From DAIOHQ01 sp036744635 (lineage in GTDB: Bacteria > Planctomycetota > Phycisphaerae > Tepidisphaerales > Tepidisphaeraceae): a DNA stretch of 19,952 nt. Both the position numbers and the translations under genes were made by a program. This document shows, in pieces, positions 14,594 through 19,952 of this stretch. Numbering within the stretch: position 1 is the first letter of the stretch; every line of letters starts with the position of its first letter. The stretch covers positions 1 to 19,952 of the forward strand of contig DAIOHQ010000068.1 in assembly GCA_036744635.1 (NCBI GenBank), in the 5' to 3' direction. The notes below the pieces were generated by a model. It worked only from the letters and a program-made list of their open reading frames with translations, searched no databases and had not been told where the DNA came from.

Positions 14594-14660
14594 GGGCGGG
14601 GTCTCCCCGCCCTCCGCGTTGTTCAATCGATTCGGACGGGGAGACCCCGCCCCTACCAAC
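14587..14660. repeat. GTAG-headed paired palindrome, family E, overlapping a stop codon
   Basis: GTTGGTAGGGGCGGGG at the left is mirrored by CCCCGCCCCTACCAAC at the right. The first arm folds as GGGCGGGG-TCT-CCCCGCCC. It fills most of the spacer between the glycosidase and the pseudouridine synthase and could act as a terminator or mRNA-end hairpin, though no T-tract follows. Confidence 0.85.
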
Positions 14661-14671
14661 GCCGCTTCTGC

Positions 14672-14677
14672 TAAGAT
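14672..14677 (+). promoter_or_regulatory. -10-like TAAGAT before the rluD-like gene
   Basis: TAAGAT ends 9 nt before the ATG at 14687, with no Shine-Dalgarno. It has the same spacing as in the VWA and mqnE genes. Confidence 0.35.
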
Positions 14678-14686
14678 GACCGGCAG

Positions 14687-15781
14687 ATGCCCAAAAAACA
14701 CGAACCATCCCCGCACCCCGTTGAAGAGCCGCTGGACGTCATCGAATCTGACGCGGCCGAAGAATCGGATGTCGAGCACTACAACTTCAAGGTCAGCAAG
14801 AACCTCACCCGTCGCATCGATCAATACCTGGTCGATCGCGTCCCCTATCTTTCGCGCAACGGCGTGCAGCGCCTGATCGAGGAGGGATTGGTGAAGGTCA
14901 ATGGCCGGGTCATCAAGGCCAGCTATCGCCCCCACACCGGCGATGCCATCGAGATGGTCGCCCCGCCGGAGCCGATCAACGAGATCGTTCCCGAGCCCAT
15001 TCCGCTCGACATCATCTACGAAGACGACCACCTGCTCGCCCTCAACAAACAGACCGACCTGATCGTCCATCCCGCCCGCGGCCGGTGGAGCGGCACGCTG
15101 GTCAACGGCCTGGTTTATTACGGCCAGCAATGGTCCAGCATCAACGGCAACTGGCGGCCGGGGATTCTCCACCGCCTGGACCGCAATACCACCGGCGTGA
15201 TGCTGGTTGCCAAATCCGATGAGGCGCACTGGCGCATCGCCCGGCAGTTTGAAAACCGCACCATCCAGAAAACCTACATGGCCATCCTTCATGGCGTCCC
15301 CGAGCTGCTCGGCGACGTCCTTGACATGCCCATCGGCAAAGACCGCTACATCCGCGAGAAACAGGCTGTCCGCAAGGAAACCAACGGCGGCCGGCCGGCC
15401 ATCACCAAATATGAGGTGCAGGAACTCCTGCCCCCATCGGGCGTGAAGCTTCAGCACGAAATCATCCTGGGCGCTTCTGAACACGCCCACGACCGCAAAC
15501 ATCCCGCCGTGCCGCCGCGCTTCACCCTGGTCAAGCTCACCCCAAAAACCGGCCGCACCCATCAATTGCGCGTCCACCTTTCCGCCATCGGCCATCCCAT
15601 GGTCGGCGACACCATGTATGGCGGGCGGATCTTTCAATATGGCGATTTCATCCTGCAGCGGCAGGCCCTGCACGCGTTTGAGATCAGGTTTGTCCACCCC
15701 GTCACGCTCGAAACCATGACCCTGCAGGCCCCCCTGCCCCCGGATTTCACCCGTCTGCTTGCAATATTACATGGAGAATAG
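14687..15781 (+). CDS. RluD-family 23S rRNA pseudouridine synthase
   Basis: Converts specific uridines to pseudouridine in rRNA. The 364-aa protein has an acidic N-terminal arm (1-35), an S4 RNA-binding domain (about 40-92, SRNGVQRLIEEGLVKVNGR), then the catalytic domain with LHRLDRNTTG carrying catalytic Asp165 and GRTHQLRVHLSAIGHPMVGD. S4 plus HRLD matches RluD (helix 69 of 23S rRNA) rather than the S4-less RluA; the exact target position is inferred. A segment of about 20 residues (SEHAHDRKHPAVPP region) before the GRTHQLR strand is longer than usual and probably forms a surface loop. No Shine-Dalgarno is visible. Confidence 0.9.
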   Translation: MPKKHEPSPHPVEEPLDVIESDAAEESDVEHYNFKVSKNLTRRIDQYLVDRVPYLSRNGVQRLIEEGLVKVNGRVIKASYRPHTGDAIEMVAPPEPINEIVPEPIPLDIIYEDDHLLALNKQTDLIVHPARGRWSGTLVNGLVYYGQQWSSINGNWRPGILHRLDRNTTGVMLVAKSDEAHWRIARQFENRTIQKTYMAILHGVPELLGDVLDMPIGKDRYIREKQAVRKETNGGRPAITKYEVQELLPPSGVKLQHEIILGASEHAHDRKHPAVPPRFTLVKLTPKTGRTHQLRVHLSAIGHPMVGDTMYGGRIFQYGDFILQRQALHAFEIRFVHPVTLETMTLQAPLPPDFTRLLAILHGE

Positions 15782-15807
15782 AGTTTAACCTTGCGGCAGT
15801 CCCGGCG

Positions 15808-15813
15808 TATAAT
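15808..15813 (+). promoter_or_regulatory. -10 box TATAAT upstream of tatA
   Basis: A perfect TATAAT, 86 nt before the tatA ATG. The -35 is weak (TTTAAC at 15784-15789, 18-bp spacer). The 65-bp palindrome at 15816-15880 lies between this promoter and the gene and would be part of the 5' leader. Confidence 0.5.
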
Positions 15814-15815
15814 GA

Positions 15816-15880
15816 GTAGGGTCCGCTTCAGCGGACGAGTTTGCGTTGTCCCCCAGCGCGTCCGCTGAAGCGGACCCTAC
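15816..15880. repeat. GTAG-headed paired palindrome, family A
   Basis: It starts GTAGGGTCCGCTTCAGCGG, which is family A as at 6850-6903, and ends in the inverted copy. Hairpins are GTCCGC-TTCA-GCGGAC and GTCCGC-TGAA-GCGGAC. The spacer differs completely between the two copies, so only the arms are conserved. Confidence 0.9.
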
Positions 15881-15898
15881 GAGAACAAAGGAACTTCC

Positions 15899-16237
15899 AT
15901 GTTTCACATGCCTGGCTTCGGACAGCTTCTGATTTTGGCGGCAATTGGACTCCTCTTCTTTGGTAAGCGCTTACCGGAAGTCGGCCGCAGCTTGGGCAAA
16001 GGAATCGTCGAATTCAAAAAGGGACTCAAGGAAGTTGGCGAAGACATCGAAGAGGCCAGCAATGTTCCTTCCGACGCCTCCACGCGGATGCTTCCCCCAG
16101 CGCAGCAAGTTCCAGGACTCCAGCCCAAATTCGACCCCTACACGGGCAAGCCGCTTCAACCCAAGTTCGATCCCTACACCGGAAAACCACTGGAAGAAAC
16201 CGTCCCCGAAAACCAGAGCGCCGAATCGCGGGTATAG
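15899..16237 (+). CDS. tatA: Sec-independent translocase component TatA/TatE
   Basis: TatA forms the pore-like oligomer that moves folded proteins across the inner membrane. The 112-aa protein has one N-terminal membrane helix (about 7-20, LLILAAIGLLF), the FGKRLPE hinge (21-27, with Pro26), and an amphipathic helix (about 28-52, GRSLGKGIVEFKKGLKEV). The C-terminal tail contains a 12-residue tandem repeat, QPKFDPYTGKPL, at 75-86 and 87-98, unusual for TatA. AAAGG lies 7 nt before the ATG. tatC is not in the window. The next gene, an exported protein, begins 122 bp downstream. Confidence 0.93.
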   Translation: MFHMPGFGQLLILAAIGLLFFGKRLPEVGRSLGKGIVEFKKGLKEVGEDIEEASNVPSDASTRMLPPAQQVPGLQPKFDPYTGKPLQPKFDPYTGKPLEETVPENQSAESRV

Positions 16238-16359
16238 CTATCCGCCAGACCGACCGCGCCGGGCGAATCTGGGATTCGGAAAATATTCTTCCGCTTCTGC
16301 CGTTAAAGAGGTGAAGAGTTCGAATGCTCACCGACAAACCGCACCCCCGAGGAGACACC

Positions 16360-17106
16360 ATGAAACGCATCGCGATTCTCTCCCTGATCGGACTTCTCAG
16401 CTTGTGCACCCTCTCCCTCGCCGCCGGCCGCAACGCCCCCACCCGCGTCGCCCTCAATCAGTCGCTGCCGGAAATGAAATTCGACAACGTCGGCCTCAAC
16501 GACGCCATCGACTTCCTCCGCGATGTCTCCAACGCGAACATTCACGTGAACTGGCGGGCGCTGGAGGATGCGGGCATTCCCAAAGATACCCAGATCAATG
16601 TCCGGCTGCGCTCCGTTCCGATGCGCAAGGTCCTTTCCCTGATTCTTTCCGAGGCATCCAGCGAGGGGAAGCTGACCTATTACCTTGATGATGGCGTGAT
16701 CGAAATCACCACCACCGAAATTGCCGATCGCCAGCTCATTACACGCGTCTATCCCATCGAAGATCTGATCATGGAAATCCCGGATTTTTCCGGCCCGGAC
16801 TTCAACCTCGAAAGCACCAGCTCCACCAGCACCAACCGCAACGGCGGTTCCGGCACCGGAACCGGCAGCAGTTCCGGCAGTGGATCAGGCGGGCTGTTTC
16901 AAGGCGCGGACCAGAGCAAGGACCAGAATAAAGCCGCCAGCAAAAAGGAGCGCGCTGATGCCCTCGTCCAGCTCATCATGGACACCATCAACCCCAACAT
17001 CTGGAAGGAAAACGGCGGGCCGGCCTCGATCCGCTTCTACAACGGCCACCTCATCGTCACCGCCCCCCGCTCCGTCCACGAAGCCATCGGCGGCTCGTTC
17101 GACTGA
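16360..17106 (+). CDS. exported STN / secretin-N-like protein
   Basis: A 248-aa protein with a signal peptide (about 1-22, MKRIAILSLIGLLSLCTLSLAA). Residues about 40-120 resemble an STN / secretin short N-terminal domain (LNDAIDFLRDVSNANIHVNW, then VRLRSVPMRKVLSLIL). A low-complexity Ser/Gly/Thr linker (about 151-180) and a charged stretch lead to a second small alpha/beta segment (about 200-243, ending GHLIVTAPRSVHEAIG). No secretin beta-barrel follows, so this is not a full pore protein. It is probably periplasmic or surface exposed. The ATG at 16360 is chosen over one at 16324 because GAGGAG precedes it and the signal peptide starts there. A strong terminator follows. Confidence 0.8.
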   Translation: MKRIAILSLIGLLSLCTLSLAAGRNAPTRVALNQSLPEMKFDNVGLNDAIDFLRDVSNANIHVNWRALEDAGIPKDTQINVRLRSVPMRKVLSLILSEASSEGKLTYYLDDGVIEITTTEIADRQLITRVYPIEDLIMEIPDFSGPDFNLESTSSTSTNRNGGSGTGTGSSSGSGSGGLFQGADQSKDQNKAASKKERADALVQLIMDTINPNIWKENGGPASIRFYNGHLIVTAPRSVHEAIGGSFD

Positions 17107-17134
17107 TCGCGCCGCACAATGCATACAAACAATT

Positions 17135-17161
17135 AGCTCCGGATCCACATCCGGAGCTTTT
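17135..17161 (+). terminator. intrinsic terminator after the STN-like gene
   Basis: A perfect 10-bp stem AGCTCCGGAT / ATCCGGAGCT (17135-17144 and 17149-17158) with loop CCAC, followed by TTT. It begins 29 nt after the stop codon. The T-run is short, but the stem is strong. Confidence 0.85.
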
Positions 17162-17205
17162 GCATGGAGAAGCTCATTTATATATCCCAGTGGGCGGTCT
17201 GAAAT

Positions 17206-17349
17206 TTATCGCACCACTTGCTGCTCAAACGCCTGCTTCATCTCCGGCTGCAGCGTCGGAACTCCGCCGGGCACAGCACCGTACCCGCCATAATTGATCG
17301 GCGGCGGAGAATAAGGCGGAGGTGGTGGAGGTGGCGGCAGTTGACTCAT
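17206..17349 (-). CDS. small Pro/Tyr-rich ORF (47 aa), doubtful
   Basis: From the ATG at 17349 the ORF reads MSQLPPPPPPPPYSPPPINY and continues GGYGAVPGG... to a TAA. No Shine-Dalgarno is visible. Proline/tyrosine starts of this kind are common at the N-termini of larger planctomycete membrane proteins, so this may be the N-terminal remnant of a lost gene rather than a complete protein. The rest of the 308-bp spacer between the STN-like gene and mqnP holds only the terminator. Confidence 0.35.
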   Translation of the reverse strand: MSQLPPPPPPPPYSPPPINYGGYGAVPGGVPTLQPEMKQAFEQQVVR

Positions 17350-17414
17350 AGTGGGACGCGCGGCACTACTCAATCTTTGACCCCGCCCCCCTTCCCCACA
17401 ACAATCGTCACGCA

Positions 17415-18323
17415 ATGACCGCTAACCTTGCCAACCCCACGGCCACCACCTTCCCCCAGCGCATGGCCCTGTTCGCCCGCGACATCAAGTTCAGCCATAC
17501 CGTATTTGCTCTCCCGTGGGCCATTTTCGCCACGTTCCTAGCGGCCAAAGGACAGCCGGGGGCGATTCAGCTTGTACTTATCATCGCCTGCATGCTCACT
17601 GCCCGCACGGTGGCGATGGCCAACAACCGCCTGTTCGACTCTGGCTTGGACAAGCTCAACCCGCGCACGGCCGGCCGGGCCATTCCCTCCGGCGCGCTGC
17701 CGCCCTCGTTCGTCATCACCATGGCCATCACCTGCTCGATCGGCTTCATTCTCTGCACGGGCGCGTTCTACTGGATATTCGGCAACGTCTGGCCGGTCGC
17801 CCTCAGCGTGCCCGTGCTGCTCTATGTCAGCGCCTACCCCCTGCTGAAGCGCTTCACCCGTCTCTGCCACTATTACCTGGGCGCCGCCCTCGCCCTCGCC
17901 CCGGTGTGCGCATGGATCGCCATCGCCGGAAAGCTCGCTTGGCCGCCCATCATCATGGCCGCCGCCGTCCTCACCTGGACCGCCGGCTTTGACATCATTT
18001 ACGCCTGCCAGGATTACGAATCCGACTGCGCCGCCGGCCTCTTCTCCATCCCCTCGCGCTTCGGCATCTCCGCCGCCCTCTGGATCGCCCGACTCACCCA
18101 TGCGATCAGCGCCGTCATGATCGTGCTGCTGGGCATCGTCGCCCATCCTCCGCTTGGCACGCTCTATTTCACCGGCGCCGCAATCGCCATCGCCCTGCTG
18201 GTCGTCGAACATGCCCTCGTTCGCCCCACCGATCTCTCCAAAGTCGGACTTGCCTTCTTCACGGTCAATGGCGTCATCAGCCTCCTGCTGGGAACCTTGG
18301 GCGTGATCGACGTGTTTGTCTAG
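17415..18323 (+). CDS. mqnP: UbiA-type prenyltransferase of the futalosine pathway (MqnP-like)
   Basis: A 302-aa membrane prenyltransferase with about eight hydrophobic helices. The first Asp-rich motif is NRLFDSGLD (71-79), followed by the NPRTAGRAIPSG block typical of MqnP/UbiA relatives, and the second is DIIYACQDYESD (Asp193, Tyr196, Asp200, Asp204). These motifs bind the polyprenyl diphosphate through Mg. The neighbouring mqnE supports a role in attaching the isoprenoid tail to 1,4-dihydroxy-6-naphthoate in menaquinone synthesis; a 4-hydroxybenzoate substrate is the main alternative. No Shine-Dalgarno is present; AACAAT lies 9 nt before the ATG. Confidence 0.85.
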   Translation: MTANLANPTATTFPQRMALFARDIKFSHTVFALPWAIFATFLAAKGQPGAIQLVLIIACMLTARTVAMANNRLFDSGLDKLNPRTAGRAIPSGALPPSFVITMAITCSIGFILCTGAFYWIFGNVWPVALSVPVLLYVSAYPLLKRFTRLCHYYLGAALALAPVCAWIAIAGKLAWPPIIMAAAVLTWTAGFDIIYACQDYESDCAAGLFSIPSRFGISAALWIARLTHAISAVMIVLLGIVAHPPLGTLYFTGAAIAIALLVVEHALVRPTDLSKVGLAFFTVNGVISLLLGTLGVIDVFV

Positions 18324-18648
18324 CGCTGCTGCGCCGCCTTCCAGTAGCGCACCTGCTTATCGCGACAGGATGATATCAACCCACCATCCTTCAGGAACAC
18401 CAATGAAAACGCCTGGTCGGTGTGGGGGCAAGAGAAAGCGTGTGCAGAATGCGCCCGCCGGCCAGGTCATACACCAGCAAATTGGCGTCATCCCCGCCCG
18501 AGGCCGCCCATTTGCCGTCGGGACTGGCCGCGACGCAGGTGGCAAAGCTGCCGTGCGTGCCCAGCGTCTTGTCGGCCGGCTGCGTCTTCACGTCCGCACC
18601 CAGGAAGAAACAGACCATCACCACGAGAATCAGATTGGAGTATCTCAT
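18320..18648 (-). pseudogene. short WD40-repeat protein, frameshifted
   Basis: From the ATG at 18648 (AAAGGAAG just upstream) the frame reads a signal-peptide-like N-terminus (MRYSNLILVVMVCFFLGAD) and a WD40-like blade (VAASPDGKWAASGGDDANLL, then VYDLAGG), then stops at 18391. Immediately before that, another frame continues HTDQAFSLVFLKDGGLISS and then CRDKQVRYWKAAQQR, a second WD40 blade, ending in TAG at 18320-18322. One extra base in the five-C run (G-run on the plus strand, 18424-18428) would join both parts into one 109-residue protein. WD40 propellers normally need several more blades, so it was probably already a remnant. The stop overlaps the mqnP stop on the opposite strand. A sequencing error in the homopolymer is possible. 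Confidence 0.75.
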
Positions 18649-18723
18649 GCTTCCTTTGACGCCGCTCGGGCGATTTTGTTTTCAAAACCTCCGAAAGCTG
18701 TAGAAGCCCAGCGCGCATTTCCC

Positions 18724-18729
18724 TATACT
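18724..18729 (+). promoter_or_regulatory. -10-like TATACT before mqnE
   Basis: TATACT ends 9 nt before the ATG at 18739, and no Shine-Dalgarno is present. It matches five of six bases of TATAAT. This indicates that mqnE has its own promoter and a near-leaderless transcript. Confidence 0.5.
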
Positions 18730-18738
18730 CCCGCGACG

Positions 18739-19944
18739 ATGTTTCCGATTGCCGACCCCCTGCTGCAGCCCATCGCCGAGAAGGTATTCTCGGGTACGCC
18801 CCTGTCGCGCGAAGATGGCATCGCGCTCTACCATTCGCGCGACATTCACGGCATTGGCCGGCTCGCCAACCACGTCCGCCAGCAGCTTCACAGCGATGCT
18901 GCCTACTACAACCGCAATCGCCACATCAATTACACCAACGTCTGCGCCCTAAGCTGCAAGTTCTGCTCCTTCTACCGCAAACGCGGCGAGGAGGGCGCCT
19001 ACGAGATGCCGGTCGAGCAGGTGATCGCCACCGCCCGCAAGGCGGCCGACGGTGGGGCCACCGAAGTGCATATCGTCGGCGGGCTGCATCCGTGGCTGAA
19101 GTTCGACTATTACCTCGAGATGCTGCGCGGCATCCGCCGCGAATGCCCGCAATTGCACATCAAGGCGTTCACCGCCATCGAAATCGTCCACTTTTCCCGC
19201 ATCGCCCGCATGGGCATAACCGAGGTTCTGGCCGCGCTCAAGGAAGCCGGCCTGGGCTCCATGCCCGGCGGCGGCGCGGAAATTTTCGATGACCGCGTCC
19301 ACGATGAAGTCTTCAAAGGCAAAGTCCGCGCTGACCGCTGGTTCGACGTCCACCGCGCCGCCCACGCCCTGGGAATCTACACCAACGCCACCATGCTCTA
19401 CGGCCACGTGGAGACCCCCGCCGAGCGCATCACCCATTTTCTGAAACTGCGCGATCTGCAGGCCGAGTCCTTGGAGAATATGGATCACCAACTCGCACAG
19501 CGCTTGCAACGGACAACGGACAACGGACAACCGACAACCCCGGCTTGCTTCAACTGCGTCATCCCCCTCAGCTTCATCCCCGAGCACTCCGAACTCGGCC
19601 ATCTCCCCGGCCCGACCGGACTGACAGATCTCAAAACCCTCGCCATCGCCCGCCTGATGCTGCACAACATTCCGCACGTCAAGGCTTTCTGGATCATGCA
19701 GGGCATCGGCCTGTCGCAGCTATCGCTCTCCTACGGCGTGGATGACCTGGATGGCACTGTGATCTGGTACGACATCACCAAGCGCCAGGGCGATGGGACG
19801 CATCAGGAATTTCACGAGCGCGACATCAAGCGGCTCATCCGCGAGGCCGGCCGCGTTCCCGTCGAGCGCGACACGATTTATCATCCCGTCCGCCGCGATC
19901 CGGCCAGCGACCGACTCCTCGTCAGCGAGCCGGCCATCGCATAG
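18739..19944 (+). CDS. mqnE: aminofutalosine synthase (radical SAM)
   Basis: MqnE joins the MqnA product (3-[(1-carboxyvinyl)oxy]benzoate) to S-adenosylmethionine, giving aminofutalosine for menaquinone. The 401-aa protein carries the radical-SAM cluster motif CALSCKFC (Cys69, Cys73, Cys76), EVHIVGGLHPWL, HIKAFTAIEI, GLGSMPGGGAEIF and ATMLYGHVETP, the MqnE block order. The GGGAEIF and VGGLHP blocks distinguish it from MqnC. Start: the open frame extends upstream to 18316, but that stretch is antisense to the WD40 remnant and lacks conservation; MFPIADPLL at 18739 fits. Between LRDLQAES and FNCVIPLSF, about 25 extra residues replace the usual short GG turn and include a translated 7-bp array. 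The active-site residues are intact, so the gene is probably functional. Confidence 0.93.
   Translation: MFPIADPLLQPIAEKVFSGTPLSREDGIALYHSRDIHGIGRLANHVRQQLHSDAAYYNRNRHINYTNVCALSCKFCSFYRKRGEEGAYEMPVEQVIATARKAADGGATEVHIVGGLHPWLKFDYYLEMLRGIRRECPQLHIKAFTAIEIVHFSRIARMGITEVLAALKEAGLGSMPGGGAEIFDDRVHDEVFKGKVRADRWFDVHRAAHALGIYTNATMLYGHVETPAERITHFLKLRDLQAESLENMDHQLAQRLQRTTDNGQPTTPACFNCVIPLSFIPEHSELGHLPGPTGLTDLKTLAIARLMLHNIPHVKAFWIMQGIGLSQLSLSYGVDDLDGTVIWYDITKRQGDGTHQEFHERDIKRLIREAGRVPVERDTIYHPVRRDPASDRLLVSEPAIA
19510..19537. repeat. 7-bp tandem array inside mqnE (CGGACAA)
   Basis: CGGACAA at 19510-19516, 19517-19523 and 19524-19530, then CCGACAA at 19531-19537. Translated as part of the RTTDNGQPTT segment in the mqnE insertion. 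Confidence 0.9.
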
Positions 19945-19952
19945 TATACGAC

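Noticed and set aside
14495..15697. 400-aa open frame antisense to the glycosidase end and the rluD-like gene
   Set aside because: Shadow of the pseudouridine synthase, which has intact S4 and HRLD motifs.
12152..15781. VWA, glycosidase and pseudouridine synthase genes as one novel functional system
   Set aside because: Spacers contain separate promoter-like hexamers and a palindrome, no AAA+ partner is present, and the functions are unrelated, so simple adjacency is more likely.
18316..18738. N-terminal extension of mqnE to 18316
   Set aside because: The extra 141 codons are antisense to the WD40 remnant and do not resemble MqnE, and the conserved start lies at 18739.

Overview
The window looks like a high-GC chromosome segment from a free-living bacterium, most plausibly a planctomycete-grade organism (Phycisphaerae or a relative). 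This assignment is inferred from gene style, not from a marker search: GYF_2-like and zinc-ribbon proteins with Pro/Ala tails, a small exported STN-type protein, a cellulase-like glycosidase, the futalosine menaquinone pathway, and a genome dotted with GTAG-headed palindromes and 7-bp repeat arrays. Most of the content is core metabolism and translation. I found no phage, transposase, CRISPR array, defence island or obvious new multi-gene system.

Layout. 1-4493: a left-edge partial zinc-ribbon/GYF_2-like gene (minus), pgi (minus), a YycJ/WalJ-like metallo-beta-lactamase-fold gene (plus), a 51-aa membrane ORF (plus), and a GYF_2-like/four-helix membrane protein (minus). 4494-4797: a promoter-like site, a compact foldable intergenic segment and tRNA-Gln(TTG). 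4864-10314 (plus): a housekeeping run of a shortened glmU, prs, rplY (ctc), pth, rpsF, ssb and rplI, notably without rpsR. It joins nucleotide-sugar and PRPP synthesis to ribosome function. 10528-12045 (minus): rpsA with five S1 repeats. 12152-15781 (plus): a VWA protein, a cellulase-like glycosidase and an RluD-type pseudouridine synthase. 15899-17106 (plus): tatA and an exported STN-like protein ending at a clear intrinsic terminator. 17415-19944 (plus): mqnP and mqnE of the futalosine menaquinone route, separated by a frameshifted WD40 remnant on the minus strand.

Beyond the genes, four patterns stand out. (1) Six paired palindromes share one architecture (GTAG or GTGG head, short hairpin, spacer, inverted copy) but have different stem sequences. 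One lies in frame inside the VWA gene, one supplies the stop codon of the glycosidase, and one can act as the rplI terminator. (2) Short tandem arrays with different sequences share a 7-bp period, and one is translated inside an insertion in mqnE. (3) Several genes that lack a Shine-Dalgarno have a -10-like hexamer 6 or 9 nt before the ATG, suggesting leaderless or near-leaderless mRNAs. (4) The segment before tRNA-Gln can form an 11-bp closing stem with competing internal hairpins.

Several long open frames antisense to pgi, glmU/prs, the VWA gene and the rluD-like gene are shadows of GC-rich coding sequence and are not annotated.
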